DNA from: Chromobacterium haemolyticum
GTDB taxonomy: Bacteria; Pseudomonadota; Gammaproteobacteria; Burkholderiales; Chromobacteriaceae
Assembly (NCBI RefSeq): GCF_002081825.1
Contig: NZ_MUKU01000001.1
Coordinates: 1-64,000, forward strand
DNA: 64,000 bases
Direction of reading: 5' to 3'
The position numbers and the translations under genes were made by a program. Within the stretch, counting starts at the first letter, position 1. Each line of letters starts with the position of its first letter. Positions 16,463-25,497 of this stretch are shown one piece after another. Below the pieces are notes generated by a model that did not search any database, had not been told where the DNA came from, and saw only the letters and a program-made list of their open reading frames with translations.

Positions 16463-16783
16463 GCAAACACCTGTATTGCGAGTGAACGAGACCGGAACCG
16501 CGCCTGCCGCGCTTTGCGGCGCACCCGGGGTCCAAGGGATTCTATACTCTGAAAGGCCGCGACGAAACCCGCTAGGAGCGCCGCTTAATCATGTAGTGCG
16601 TAAATTACACGGTTTTGACAATCATTTTCATCAGGAATGTCTGTCAACTTATTGATTCTGTTGCAATGCTTGTCCTCGTTCCGCCGAAAACCCGTGTTGC
16701 GCTGCAAAAGACGCTACGCATCTGGCACGTAATTCGGCTAGAATGCGGCCCTATCGTCCCAATCCAACACAGGAAGTGAAGTG
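16463..16783. promoter_or_regulatory. divergent ppsR/ppsA control region
   Basis: A 321-bp region without a gene, which must hold both promoters. An inverted pair TTGACA (16615-16620) and TGTCAA (16642-16647) lies about 140 bp upstream of ppsA and an imperfect palindrome GTGCGTAAATTACAC lies around 16596-16610. Either could be an operator or promoter element; I cannot assign a regulator. Confidence 0.35.
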
Positions 16784-19171
16784 ATGGCTGAGAACTACGT
16801 CATCTGGTTCGAGAAACTGCGCATGACCGATGTGGAGCAGGTAGGCGGCAAGAACGCCTCCCTTGGTGAAATGATCAGCCAGCTGGCCGGCTCCGGGGTT
16901 CGCGTCCCAGGCGGCTTTGCCACCACGGCGCAGGCTTACCGGGATTTTTTGCAGCACAACGGTCTGGCCGACAAGATCAGCGCCGCACTGGCCAATCTGG
17001 ACATCGACGATGTCAGCGAACTGGCCCGAATCGGCAAGGAAATCCGGCAATGGATCATCGACACCCCGTTCCCCGCCAAGCTTGATGCCGATATCAAAGA
17101 GGCCTGGGATCAGATGGTGGCCGATGCCGGCGGCGCCGATATCTCCGTTGCAGTTCGCTCTTCCGCCACCGCCGAAGACCTCCCCGACGCCTCGTTCGCA
17201 GGCCAGCAAGAAACCTTCCTGAATATCCGCGGCCTTGACAATGTCAAGGATGCGATGAAACACGTTTTCGCCTCCCTCTACAACGACCGCGCCATTTCCT
17301 ACCGCGTGCACAAAGGCTTTGAGCACGACGTAGTGGCTCTGTCCGCCGGCGTGCAGCGCATGGTGCGTTCCGACTGCGGCGCGGCCGGCGTGATGTTCAC
17401 CATCGACACGGAATCCGGCTTTGAAGACGTGGTGTTCATCACCGCGTCTTACGGCCTGGGCGAAACCGTGGTGCAAGGCGCGGTGAACCCTGACGAGTTC
17501 TACGTACACAAGCCGACGCTGAAAGCCGGCCGTCCGGCGGTGCTGCGCAAGACCATGGGCTCCAAGCTGATCAAGATGGAGTTCACCGACGCCTCGCAAG
17601 CCGGCCGCTCGGTGAAGACCGTGGACGTGTCCCCGGTGGAGCGTCAGCAGTTCTCCATCAGCGACGCCGAAGTGGCCGAACTGGCCGAATACGCGTTGAT
17701 CATCGAGAAGCACTACGGTCGTCCGATGGACATCGAGTGGGGCCGCGACGGCCACGACGGCAAGCTCTACATCCTGCAGGCCCGCCCGGAAACGGTGAAG
17801 TCGCAGGAAGACCGCAAGGACACGCTGCGCCGCTACCGCCTGAACAGCAAATCGCAAGTGCTGTGTGAAGGCCGCGCCATCGGCCAGAAGATCGGCCAGG
17901 GCGTGGTGCGCACCATTAAGGACGCGTCCGAGATGGACCGCGTCAAGCCGGGCGACGTGCTGGTCACCGACATGACCGACCCGGATTGGGAACCGGTGAT
18001 GAAACGCGCCGCCGCCATCGTCACCAACCGCGGCGGCCGTACCTGCCACGCGGCCATCATCGCGCGCGAGCTGGGCATCCCGGCCGTGGTGGGCTGCGGC
18101 GACGCCACCCAGGTGCTGTCCGAAGGCATGAAGGTCACCGTATCCTGCGCCGAAGGCGACACCGGCAACATCTACGACGGCCTGCTGGACGTGGAAGTGA
18201 TCGATCTGGAACTGGACAAGATGCCCAAGGCCCCGGTCAAGATCATGATGAACGTCGGCAACCCGGAATTGGCCTTCGACTTCGCGCAGCTGCCGAACGA
18301 AGGCGTGGGCTTGGCGCGCATGGAGTTTGTGATCAACCGTCAGATCGGCATTCACCCGAAAGCGCTGTTGGAGTTCGACAAGCTGCCGGCGGATTTAAAA
18401 GCCACCATTAGCGACCGCATCGCCGGCTACGCCAGCCCGGTGGACTTCTACGTCGACAAGATCGCAGAGGGCGTGTCCACATTGGCCGCCGCCTTCTATC
18501 CGAAAAAGGTCATCGTGCGCATGTCCGACTTCAAGTCGAACGAGTACGCCAACCTGATCGGCGGTCAGCTGTACGAGCCGCACGAAGAAAACCCGATGAT
18601 CGGCTTCCGCGGCGCCGCGCGCTACGTGGCCGAATCCTTCCGCGATTGCTTTGAACTGGAATGCCGCGCCATCAAGAAAGTGCGCGACGTGATGGGTCTG
18701 ACCAATGTGGAAGTGATGATTCCCTTTGTGCGCACCCTGTTCGAAGCCGAGCAAGTGGTGGAGATCCTGGCGGCCAACGGCCTCAAGCGCGGTGAAAACG
18801 GCCTGCGCCTGATCATGATGTGCGAGCTGCCGACCAACGCCGTGCTGGCGGACAAGTTCTTGCAGCATTTCGATGGCTTCTCCATCGGCTCCAACGACAT
18901 GACCCAGCTGACGCTGGGCGTGGATCGCGACTCCGGCGGCCCGATCGCTTCTACCTTCGACGAGCGCAACGAAGCGGTCAAAGCCATGTTGCACATGGCG
19001 ATCCAGGCTTGCCGCAAGCAAGGCAAGTACATCGGCATCTGCGGACAAGGTCCGTCCGATCATCCGGACTTCGCCAAGTGGCTGGTGGAAGAGGGCATCG
19101 AAACCGTGTCCCTGAACCCGGACACCGTGGTGGAAACCTGGCTGTACCTGGCGCGTGAACTGAACAGCTAA
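16784..19171 (+). CDS. ppsA: phosphoenolpyruvate synthase
   Basis: A 795-residue gluconeogenic enzyme converting pyruvate and ATP to PEP, AMP and Pi. Order: N-terminal pyruvate/ATP-grasp domain ([31 protein letters not shown]), central swivelling domain with the phospho-His motif [21 protein letters not shown], and C-terminal PEP-binding TIM barrel ending with the catalytic [12 protein letters not shown]. Start: ATG 16784, with GTG 16781 immediately before it; AGGAAG lies at 16771. Regulated post-translationally by the divergent ppsR product. A strong terminator follows. Confidence 0.96.
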   Translation: MAENYVIWFEKLRMTDVEQVGGKNASLGEMISQLAGSGVRVPGGFATTAQAYRDFLQHNGLADKISAALANLDIDDVSELARIGKEIRQWIIDTPFPAKLDADIKEAWDQMVADAGGADISVAVRSSATAEDLPDASFAGQQETFLNIRGLDNVKDAMKHVFASLYNDRAISYRVHKGFEHDVVALSAGVQRMVRSDCGAAGVMFTIDTESGFEDVVFITASYGLGETVVQGAVNPDEFYVHKPTLKAGRPAVLRKTMGSKLIKMEFTDASQAGRSVKTVDVSPVERQQFSISDAEVAELAEYALIIEKHYGRPMDIEWGRDGHDGKLYILQARPETVKSQEDRKDTLRRYRLNSKSQVLCEGRAIGQKIGQGVVRTIKDASEMDRVKPGDVLVTDMTDPDWEPVMKRAAAIVTNRGGRTCHAAIIARELGIPAVVGCGDATQVLSEGMKVTVSCAEGDTGNIYDGLLDVEVIDLELDKMPKAPVKIMMNVGNPELAFDFAQLPNEGVGLARMEFVINRQIGIHPKALLEFDKLPADLKATISDRIAGYASPVDFYVDKIAEGVSTLAAAFYPKKVIVRMSDFKSNEYANLIGGQLYEPHEENPMIGFRGAARYVAESFRDCFELECRAIKKVRDVMGLTNVEVMIPFVRTLFEAEQVVEILAANGLKRGENGLRLIMMCELPTNAVLADKFLQHFDGFSIGSNDMTQLTLGVDRDSGGPIASTFDERNEAVKAMLHMAIQACRKQGKYIGICGQGPSDHPDFAKWLVEEGIETVSLNPDTVVETWLYLARELNS

Positions 19172-19193
19172 GTTCACCCTTCCGTCGCTTTTC

Positions 19194-19220
19194 AACCGCC
19201 CGCTTGCCGGGCGGTTTTGT
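19194..19220 (+). terminator. intrinsic terminator of ppsA
   Basis: AACCGCCC and GGGCGGTT form an 8-bp stem with a 7-nt loop, followed by TTTTGTTTT. Confidence 0.85.
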
Positions 19221-19308
19221 TTTGTCCGGCGCTTCTTGCAAGCGGCGGGCGCGGACGCGGGGCTATGCTTGAGCGCATCGATTCATGAACGCCAATAGGA
19301 AGCCCGTC

Positions 19309-19731
19309 ATGCAGTTATTTCGTAGCACTCCCGTCAAAGCCTCGTTGGACATCGTCATCCCGCGTTACCTGGACGCCAGGCCGGCCAAGGAGGCCTCCGC
19401 ACTGGCTCAAGTGCTGACCGCCTGCTCCAATCGCGCGTTGGAACAAGGCGTGTATCCGGATCTTGGTGTTTTGCGCGCCGATTGCCAGCGCTGGGGCGCC
19501 ATTGTCGCGGGCAGCCGGCAATTCAATAATCGCCAAGGCGCGGAGCTGGATGGGAAGCTGGATCGCCTGGGCGCGGCGCTCAAGCAATCCTTGCAAGGCA
19601 TTGAACAACGGATTCAGGCCGAAGGCCGGCACTACGGCGATAGGCTGCAATTGGCCAAGCAGGGCTACGCGGTGGATCTGGAGCCTTCCCGGCGCGTATT
19701 GGGCGACAAGCTGGCTTTAAGTTTCGGTTAA
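19309..19731 (+). CDS. hypothetical cytoplasmic protein
   Basis: A 140-residue protein I do not recognise; no signal peptide or TM helix. The centre is helical and charged (DGKLDRLGAALKQSLQGIEQ and RIQAEGRHYGDRLQLAKQGY), possibly coiled coil. ATG 19309 is preferred because AGGAAG is 6 nt upstream; an in-frame ATG at 19285 lacks this. It appears monocistronic between ppsA and the BOF protein gene. Confidence 0.7.
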   Translation: MQLFRSTPVKASLDIVIPRYLDARPAKEASALAQVLTACSNRALEQGVYPDLGVLRADCQRWGAIVAGSRQFNNRQGAELDGKLDRLGAALKQSLQGIEQRIQAEGRHYGDRLQLAKQGYAVDLEPSRRVLGDKLALSFG

Positions 19732-19780
19732 GGCTGCCGTGTTGTAATCCAGACATCGACAACACACTAGGAGTCCAAAC

Positions 19781-20128
19781 ATGAAAGCCATCACCGTTCT
19801 GCTCACCGCCGCCGCCTTGTCTCTGCCCTTCGCCGCTCAGGCGGAATTCGCCGGCCCCGGCGTGCCGGCCGCCGTCACCACCGTGGCCGCCGCGCAAAAA
19901 GCCGCCGACGATACCCCGGTGACGCTGGAAGGCAAGATCGTGCGTCAGATCGACCAGAAGCGTTACGAATTCCGCGACGCTACCGGCACCATGACGGTGA
20001 AGATCAGCCAGAAACGCCTGCCAGCGAAAAAGTTCGACCACAACAGCAAGCTGCGCATTGTGGGTGAAGTAGACAAGGAACTGACTTCGACCAAGGTGGA
20101 CGCCAAGCTGGTGGAAGTTTTGCCGTAA
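19781..20128 (+). CDS. YgiW/YdeI-family BOF-fold stress protein
   Basis: A 115-residue periplasmic protein: signal peptide (MKAITVLLTAAALSLPFAAQA) then a bacterial OB-fold domain with VTLEGKIVRQIDQKRYEFRD, TGTMTVKISQK and VGEVDKELTSTKVDAKLVEV. The family (YgiW, YdeI, VisP) is associated with envelope stress and cationic-peptide tolerance. AGGAG precedes the ATG. A GC-rich terminator follows. Confidence 0.9.
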   Translation: MKAITVLLTAAALSLPFAAQAEFAGPGVPAAVTTVAAAQKAADDTPVTLEGKIVRQIDQKRYEFRDATGTMTVKISQKRLPAKKFDHNSKLRIVGEVDKELTSTKVDAKLVEVLP

Positions 20129-20155
20129 GCCGCTTTTCCCCCGCTCAACGCGAAC

Positions 20156-20190
20156 GGGCCCGGCACTGCATGAGCAGGCCGGGCCCTTGT
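20156..20190 (+). terminator. terminator after YgiW-like gene
   Basis: GGGCCCGGC (20156-20164) pairs with GCCGGGCCC (20178-20186), followed by TTGTCGTT. It is a strong stem with a weak T tract and lies close to the end of the convergent gene at 20205. Confidence 0.6.
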
Positions 20191-20204
20191 CGTTATTGGG
20201 GGGC

Positions 20205-20795
20205 TTACTGTGACGGACCTTCGTCCTTCAACTGCTCCTCATGCTCCAATTCTTGTTGCGCCTCCAGCGCCTGCTCCTCGGCTTCGCGCAGCAAGTGGTT
20301 GATCTTTTCGAAGTCGAACAGGTCCTGGGTATTGCGCAGCCGCTCGGCGTAATGAATGATGTTGCTGCCGTCGGCCAGCAGCAGGGCGGGGGCGGTGTAG
20401 CCGCTGAGCGGATATTCGCGGATCAACACCCCGTAATGTTTGTGGAAATCGCGGCCGCGCAGCGTGGACAACAGGGTAACGTGGGGCAGGCCATGCTCGC
20501 GTCGGGCGCGCGCCAGAGAGGACGGCGAATCCACGGTGATCACCACCAGACTGATTTGCGGCCAGCGTTCCAGGAAGCGCCGCGTCTCTTGCAGCAGGTA
20601 TTGGCCGCCATGCTCGTATTCGTCCAGCGAGAGCAAGGTCAGAATCAGCTTGGGCACGCCGCCCAGGCCTTCCAGCGACACATCCTGCTTACCGTCGCCC
20701 ACCAGCATGAAGCTGGGCAGATAGGCGCCCACCTCAGGGAAGTCCCCCTCCACCGGCAACAATTCATCGCCGTATTGCAACATGAAGTCGCTCAT
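20205..20795 (-). CDS. cysteine-less Tpx-like (thioredoxin-fold) protein
   Basis: A 196-residue protein that follows the thiol peroxidase (Tpx) pattern: VEGDFPEVGAYLPSFMLVGD at the N-terminus, KLILTLLSLDEYEHGG where Tpx has its peroxidatic Cys segment, then VVITVDSPSSLARARREHGL, VTLLSTLRGRDFHKHYGVLI and PALLLADGSNIIHYAERL. There is no cysteine anywhere, so peroxidase activity is excluded. The last 35 residues form a Glu/Gln-rich charged helix absent from Tpx. A redox-inactive homologue with a binding or regulatory role is inferred. Confidence 0.7.
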   Translation of the reverse strand: MSDFMLQYGDELLPVEGDFPEVGAYLPSFMLVGDGKQDVSLEGLGGVPKLILTLLSLDEYEHGGQYLLQETRRFLERWPQISLVVITVDSPSSLARARREHGLPHVTLLSTLRGRDFHKHYGVLIREYPLSGYTAPALLLADGSNIIHYAERLRNTQDLFDFEKINHLLREAEEQALEAQQELEHEEQLKDEGPSQ

Positions 20796-20871
20796 TCTCG
20801 TCTCCCTATGCCCATTCTTCTATCGTGGACTACATGGCGGCAAAATCAAGCCGCCGTTTTGCTATGAGCAT

Positions 20872-20895
20872 AAAAAAAGCCCGCGCGGACGCAGG
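20872..20895 (-). terminator. intrinsic terminator of dctA
   Basis: Minus strand GCCTGCG-TCC-GCGCGGGC forms a stem (one G-T) followed by TTTTTTT, 26 bp past the dctA stop. Confidence 0.75.
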
Positions 20896-20920
20896 CTGTA
20901 AGGGCTGGGAAAACAAAAGC

Positions 20921-22255
20921 TTAGGATTGAGCGGCTTTCGCGGCGGCCAATTGAGCGGGCAGCGGCGCGGCGGCCGGCTCCTCCGGCAGAACCGGCTCGC
21001 CGGCCAGCACGCGGCGCATGCGTTCTTCGTCCAGCGCCTTCTCCCAGCGTGCCACCACGATGGTGGCCACGCCGTTGCCTATCAAATTGGTGATGGCGCG
21101 GGCTTCGGACATGAAGCGATCGATGCCGATCAGCAGCGCCAGGCCGGAAACCGGCAGTTTGCCGCCCAGCGTGGCCAGCGTGGCGGCCAGGGTGATGAAG
21201 CCGCCGCCGGTCACCGCCGCCGCGCCCTTGGAGGTCAGCAGCAGCACGCCCAGCAGGCCCAATTCCTCGGCCAGCGTCAGGTCCACATTGGTGGCTTGGG
21301 CGATGAAGATGGCGGCCATGGTCAGATAGATGGAGGTGCCGTCCAGATTGAAGGAGTAGCCGGTGGGAATCACCATGCCCACCACCGGTTTGGAGCAGCC
21401 CAGGTTCTCCAGCTTCTTCATGATGCCCGGCAGCGCGGATTCCGACGAAGACGTGCCCAGCACCAGCAACAGTTCTTCCTTGATGTAGACCAGGAAGCGC
21501 CACAGGCTGAAGCCGTTGAGCTTGGCGATGGTGCCCAGCACCACGAAGACGAAGGCGAAACAGGTCAGGTAGACGCAGAGCATCAGGAAGCCCAGCTGTT
21601 TCAGCGATCCCACGCCGTACTTGCCGATGGTGAAGGCCATCGCGCCGAAGGCGCCGATGGGGGCCAGCTTCATCAGCATATTGATCACGCCGAACAAAGC
21701 ATGGGAGAACTCGTCCAGGATGTGGACGATGGTCTTGCCGTTGTCGCCCATCTTGGTCAGCGCCAGGCCCAGCAGCACCGAGAAGGTCAGCACCTGGAGG
21801 ATTTCACCGTTGGCGAACGCGCCCACCACCGTATCCGGGATGATGTGCATCAGGAAATCAATGCTGCTCATTTCCTTGGCGTTGGCCGCGTACTTGGCCA
21901 CCGAGTGCGCGTCCAGCGTGCTGGGGTCCACATTGAGGCCGGCACCGGGCTTGAGCACATTGACCACCACCAGGCCGATCACCAGCGCCAGCGTGGTGAC
22001 GGCTTCAAAGTAGAACAGCGCTTTCACGCCCACGCGGCCCACTTCCTTCATATCGCCCATCTTGGCGATGCCCACCACCACGGTGGCGAAGATGATGGGG
22101 GCGATCATCATCTTGATCAGTTTGATGAAGGCGTCGCCTAGCGGCTTCATCTTCGCGCCCAGATCGGGAACGAAGGCGCCGAGCATCACGCCGAGGAAAA
22201 TGGCCAGCAGCACCTGGAAATAAAGGCGCTGGTAAAGGGGGGTTTTGGTTCGCAT
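20921..22255 (-). CDS. dctA: C4-dicarboxylate:cation symporter DctA
   Basis: A 444-residue inner-membrane transporter of the DAACS (glutamate transporter) fold. It has the serine-rich hairpin [15 protein letters not shown], the TM7 motif [15 protein letters not shown] (NxDG) and the second hairpin [19 protein letters not shown], with [21 protein letters not shown] in TM8. It is closer to DctA (succinate, fumarate, malate uptake) than to GltP. A periplasmic binding-protein gene is divergent, with a perfect palindrome midway between the two. Confidence 0.93.
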   Translation of the reverse strand: MRTKTPLYQRLYFQVLLAIFLGVMLGAFVPDLGAKMKPLGDAFIKLIKMMIAPIIFATVVVGIAKMGDMKEVGRVGVKALFYFEAVTTLALVIGLVVVNVLKPGAGLNVDPSTLDAHSVAKYAANAKEMSSIDFLMHIIPDTVVGAFANGEILQVLTFSVLLGLALTKMGDNGKTIVHILDEFSHALFGVINMLMKLAPIGAFGAMAFTIGKYGVGSLKQLGFLMLCVYLTCFAFVFVVLGTIAKLNGFSLWRFLVYIKEELLLVLGTSSSESALPGIMKKLENLGCSKPVVGMVIPTGYSFNLDGTSIYLTMAAIFIAQATNVDLTLAEELGLLGVLLLTSKGAAAVTGGGFITLAATLATLGGKLPVSGLALLIGIDRFMSEARAITNLIGNGVATIVVARWEKALDEERMRRVLAGEPVLPEEPAAAPLPAQLAAAKAAQS

Positions 22256-22381
22256 CGTGATCCCTGTAGCGTTGTCTGACTCCGGCGCGCGGCGGGCCGA
22301 AGTTGTTATGCAATCAAAAGCGGGCTCTTAACGGCCCATGACTGCGGATGCTAGCAAGAGGAGGGGCGACGACGAATTGCC

Positions 22382-22402
22382 GATATCCCTATGCGGGATA
22401 TC
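22382..22402. promoter_or_regulatory. perfect palindrome between dctA and binding-protein gene
   Basis: GATATCCC-TATGC-GGGATATC has 8-bp perfect arms and lies 126 bp from the dctA start and 129 bp from the divergent gene start, so one regulator could serve both. The factor is unknown. Confidence 0.5.
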
Positions 22403-22531
22403 CCCAACACGAACCAAATAGAGCCTGCCGTCGGCGCGGCGGCACCGTTTGGGCGGGGGCTAGGCCCCATCCAAGCGGTTAGCTTCTATGCTTAAGACGC
22501 ACCGTCAGAATCCAGCGGGAGGCTTGCCGCC

Positions 22532-23257
22532 ATGAAGTTTGCATTTGTCTACCTAGCCCTGTTGTTGGGCGCGCTCTCCGCCAGCGTCCTGGCGGAATCC
22601 GCATCGCCTCGCCTACGTTTGCTGACCGAGGACTACCCGCCGTTCAATATCGCGCTGGAGGAAGGCAAGATCGGCGGCCTGTCCACCGACATCCTGCGCG
22701 AACTGTTTCAGCGCGCGGGCATTCCGTACAGCATGGAATTGCTGCCCTGGCTGCGCGCCTACGCCATCGCGCAGCAGGAAGACAATAGCTGTGTTTACTC
22801 GACCTCGCGCACGGCGAGCCGGGAGGGCCAGTTCAAATGGGTGGGGCCGCTGGTCAGCAACTCCTGGAGTTTGTTCGCCGGCCCTCACAGCCCCGCCGGC
22901 GTGGCCGCGCTGGACGACGCGCGCGGCTACACCATCGGCAGTTATAAAGGATCGGGCATGTCGCAGTATCTGGCCGACTTGGGCTTCAAGCTGGAGCTGG
23001 CGAGAGCGGACGATTTGAACGCCAGAAAGCTAGTGGCCGGCCATATCGACTTTTGGGCCAGCGGCGAGTTCAGCGGCGCCTACATCGCCTCCGCCAACCA
23101 TCTGCCCATCCGACTGCTGTTCAGCTTCAACACGGTGCAGATGTATCTGGCCTGCAACCCGGGGGTGGACGAGCGCATCGTGCAGAAACTCAACAAGACG
23201 CTGCTCAATATGCAGCGCGACGGCGTGGTGGACGCGCTGCGCAAGCATTACCGTTAG
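22532..23257 (+). CDS. periplasmic solute-binding protein, family 3
   Basis: A 241-residue amino-acid-type (SBP_bac_3) binding protein. The signal peptide (MKFAFVYLALLLGALSASVL) is followed by LRLLTEDYPPFNIALEEGKIG and GLSTDILRELFQRAGI, the standard first lobe. No ABC permease or ATPase is adjacent, as is common for orphan members of this group in betaproteobacteria; it could act as a sensor input or with a remote transporter. Ligand unknown. Divergent from dctA. Confidence 0.85.
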   Translation: MKFAFVYLALLLGALSASVLAESASPRLRLLTEDYPPFNIALEEGKIGGLSTDILRELFQRAGIPYSMELLPWLRAYAIAQQEDNSCVYSTSRTASREGQFKWVGPLVSNSWSLFAGPHSPAGVAALDDARGYTIGSYKGSGMSQYLADLGFKLELARADDLNARKLVAGHIDFWASGEFSGAYIASANHLPIRLLFSFNTVQMYLACNPGVDERIVQKLNKTLLNMQRDGVVDALRKHYR

Positions 23258-23283
23258 GCTAGGGCCGCCTAGGAGTGTGAAGC

Positions 23284-23886
23284 TCAGTGGAACTGCTTGA
23301 TGTAGGACGCCACGCCGCCCAATAGCATCTCAATCGAGATCGCGGTCAGCACCAGGCCCATTAGCCGCTCCAGCGCGGTGATCGCCTGCTCGCCCAGCAG
23401 CTTTTGCAGCTTGCCGGAAAACAGGAATACCAGCAGCGTCACCAGCATGCAGATGGTCAGCGCCCCCAGCCATTCCAGCATCCGCTCCGGTTCGCGGGTG
23501 GACATCAGCAGCACGGTGGCCATCGCCGACGGGCCGGCGATCAACGGCACGGCGATCGGCACGATGAAGGGCTCGCCGTGCATCTTGTCGCCGCCGAACA
23601 CGCTGCCCTCGCCGGGGAAGATCATCTTGATGGCGATCAGGAACAGGATCACGCCGCCGGCCACCCGCATCGAATCATCGGTCAGATGCATCAGGTCCAG
23701 GAAGTTGCGGCCAAAGAACATGAAGGCGGACAGCACCAGGAAGGCGATCAGGCATTCGCGATAGACCACGCGGCGGCGGCGCTCCGGTTTGACCTGCTTG
23801 AGTGCGGCGATGAACAGCGGAATATTGCCCAGCGGATCGGTGATCAGGATCAGCAGGACGGTGGCGGACAGAAAAGAGGTTTGCAT
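23284..23886 (-). CDS. MarC-family integral membrane protein
   Basis: A 200-residue protein with about six TM helices in two related halves. Signature segments are ILITDPLGNIPLFIAAL near the N-terminus and FIVPIAVPLIAGPSAMATVL at the centre. The family was named from E. coli marC but is not linked to antibiotic resistance; transport function is unproven. Confidence 0.92.
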   Translation of the reverse strand: MQTSFLSATVLLILITDPLGNIPLFIAALKQVKPERRRRVVYRECLIAFLVLSAFMFFGRNFLDLMHLTDDSMRVAGGVILFLIAIKMIFPGEGSVFGGDKMHGEPFIVPIAVPLIAGPSAMATVLLMSTREPERMLEWLGALTICMLVTLLVFLFSGKLQKLLGEQAITALERLMGLVLTAISIEMLLGGVASYIKQFH

Positions 23887-24082
23887 GGTGTGTGCTTGCA
23901 GCGTTGAGTGGTGTCAATGGCGCGCAGGCCCTGTGCGTAAGGCTCTGGATTTTTAAGCGCGCGTTCGGGCGGGATTATCTCATGGCGATGCCGAATGGGT
24001 TAGTCCGGATTGCGATGGTTTTATTCGTTTGGCCTGCCGCCTCAGTCTGCCCGTCAGGCGCGGCTGGCGGGCGTTGGCGGGC

Positions 24083-24376
24083 TTAGCTCAGTTCCTGCAA
24101 CGCTTCATAAGCCTGTTGCAAGCGGCGGGCAAAGGGTTCGAGCAGACAATACACCTGCTCGCGCTCCAGATGCTCGATCTCGGACTGGTCCAGCAGCGTC
24201 AGCAGCCCGGCCAGCGCGCTGCTGATCTGGCCCAGTTCCAGCGAGGCGGTGTGACAGATGTCGTGGACGTGTTGGCTGCATTGTGCCAGCCGTTCCAGTT
24301 CGGGTTTGCAGAGGCGCTGCGCGTGCAGCTGCTGGATCAGGCGGTCTAGTTCGATGAGGCTGGGGATGGGATTCAT
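24083..24376 (-). CDS. small helical protein, possible DUF1484
   Basis: A 97-residue, entirely helical-looking protein (LIELDRLIQQLHAQRLCKPE, LEREQVYCLLEPFARRLQQA) without export signals. Size and character resemble the DUF1484 family of betaproteobacteria, but this is a weak recognition. Its ATG overlaps the stop of a 26-codon open frame with its own ribosome-binding site. Confidence 0.65.
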   Translation of the reverse strand: MNPIPSLIELDRLIQQLHAQRLCKPELERLAQCSQHVHDICHTASLELGQISSALAGLLTLLDQSEIEHLEREQVYCLLEPFARRLQQAYEALQELS

Positions 24377-24453
24377 GGCTGAGCCTCCGGAAGCGGGGCG
24401 CGGGCTGGCGTGTCGCGGGGCGGGGGATAGCTGAACAAGGGTAGAACCAACAT
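24373..24453 (-). CDS. 26-codon open frame coupled to downstream gene
   Basis: Minus-strand ATG 24453 is preceded by AAAAAGGAG with 8-nt spacing and encodes a short Pro-rich peptide (begins MLVLPLFSYPPPRDTP). Its TGA overlaps the ATG of the next gene (ATGA). This arrangement suggests translational coupling; proline-rich runs can stall ribosomes. It could also be a chance ORF. Confidence 0.35.
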   Translation of the reverse strand: MLVLPLFSYPPPRDTPARAPLPEAQP

Positions 24454-24800
24454 GGGGAACGCTCCTTTTTCGTGGTCCGCTTGTCTGCTCGCTGCTAAAC
24501 GGGCAGGCAGGCGCGTGACGAGGTTAGCAGACCGGGAAAAAGGGAACCGGCAGGCACTAGGCCTCCCCGCCACGGCCAGCCGGATGGCAAGACAATGGCA
24601 TTCCGGACGCGGCTGCTAAGCAGCGGCGCCCGCCCTAATTCCAATTTGGCTGCTAAGCCCAAGCGCCGTTAAGTGAAACGGCACGCGGCGATTGTTGCCG
24701 ATGGGCTGGGTGGGGTCAAGCGGCAGCGTCCAGCTGTGCTGTGTTGTCGGTCTTATCCGATGATATTGATTTTGGTACTGATTTATGGTACCAGTTGGGT
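24454..24800. other. intergenic region with CTGCTAA repeats
   Basis: A 347-bp region with no convincing gene. GCTGCTAAGC occurs at 24612-24621 and 24649-24658, GCTGCTAAAC at 24491-24500 and the inverse GTTAGCAG at about 24523-24530. The right part is more AT-rich and holds the hicAB control region. The role of the repeats is unknown. Confidence 0.3.
24773..24793 (+). promoter_or_regulatory. putative hicAB operator
   Basis: TGGTAC (24773-24778) and GTACCA (24788-24793) form a 6-bp inverted repeat 7 bp before the hicA start. Toxin-antitoxin operons are normally repressed by the antitoxin at such sites. Confidence 0.4.
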
Positions 24801-25055
24801 GTGAAACGAAAACACTTGATCACCTTGCAGTTGATCTTCACGCGTCCAATCAGCGCCAATATCCGGTGGAGCGATATTGAGGCTTTGTTTTTGGAGCTTG
24901 GCGCGGAGATCGAGGAGCGCGAAGGGTCGCGTATCTGCGTTGCCTTATTCGGTGTGGTGAGGGTGTTTCATCGGCCCCATCCTTCTCCGGATACGGACAA
25001 AGGCGCGGTGGCCGCAATTAGAAAATGGCTGGAAACCAACGGGGTGACACCATGA
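24801..25055 (+). CDS. hicA: HicA-family toxin
   Basis: An 84-residue HicA-type mRNA interferase: KRKHLITLQLIFTRPISANI, RWSDIEALFLELGAEI and VFHRPHPSPDTDKGAVAAI are the family blocks. The usual His in the GSH motif is replaced (EGSRICVAL), as in this longer HicA subfamily. GTG 24801 gives the typical VKRKH start; the frame is open upstream to an ATG at 24741 that would add an atypical 20 residues. The stop overlaps the hicB ATG. Confidence 0.85.
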   Translation: MKRKHLITLQLIFTRPISANIRWSDIEALFLELGAEIEEREGSRICVALFGVVRVFHRPHPSPDTDKGAVAAIRKWLETNGVTP

Positions 25056-25405
25056 AGAATATTCTACAGATTGAAGGCTACCGAGCTGTGATCAGCTATG
25101 ACCCGGAAATCGACATGTTTCGCGGCGAGTTTCTGGGCTTGAGCGGCGGAGCGGATTTTTATGCAGGCGATGTCGCAAGCCTCAAACGAGAAGCCGAAAT
25201 ATCGCTGCGCGTGTATCTGGACGCATGCCGCGAGAAGGGGCTGCAGCCTCTTAAAACCTATTCGGGAAAATTCAATGTGCGCATTGCGCCGCGCTTGCAT
25301 GAAATGGCGGCGGCAGCGGCGTCGGCCGAGTCCAAGAGCTTGAACGAGTGGGTGGAGGCGGCGATCGAGGAGCGGGCGGAGGCCATGGACCTCAAAACGG
25401 CTTAA
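25052..25405 (+). CDS. hicB: HicB-family antitoxin
   Basis: A 117-residue antitoxin: an N-terminal partial RNase H-like HicB domain (YRAVISYDPEIDMFRGEFLG and a VASLKREAEISLRVYLDAC segment) and a C-terminal ribbon-helix-helix DNA-binding part (KFNVRIAPRLHEMAAAAASA, ESKSLNEWVEAAIEERA). It neutralises HicA and probably represses the operon. The start overlaps the hicA stop (ATGA). Confidence 0.88.
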   Translation: MKNILQIEGYRAVISYDPEIDMFRGEFLGLSGGADFYAGDVASLKREAEISLRVYLDACREKGLQPLKTYSGKFNVRIAPRLHEMAAAAASAESKSLNEWVEAAIEERAEAMDLKTA

Positions 25406-25452
25406 ACACCGCATGGTTCAATCTTGGGGCACTCCGCGGGAGTGCTCCATGA

Positions 25453-25480
25453 AAAACGGCGAGCCATGGCTCGCCGTTTT
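25453..25480. terminator. bidirectional terminator between hicB and rlmL
   Basis: A fully palindromic 28-bp sequence: AAAACGGCGAGCC pairs with GGCTCGCCGTTTT, giving an A/T-tailed stem on both strands between convergent genes. Confidence 0.85.
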
Positions 25481-25497
25481 GCTGTCCGCGCGCGGTG

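Noticed and set aside
16751-18355. A 534-residue His/Val-rich open frame opposite ppsA
   Set aside because: Antisense shadow of a fully conserved enzyme; no ribosome-binding site or motif.
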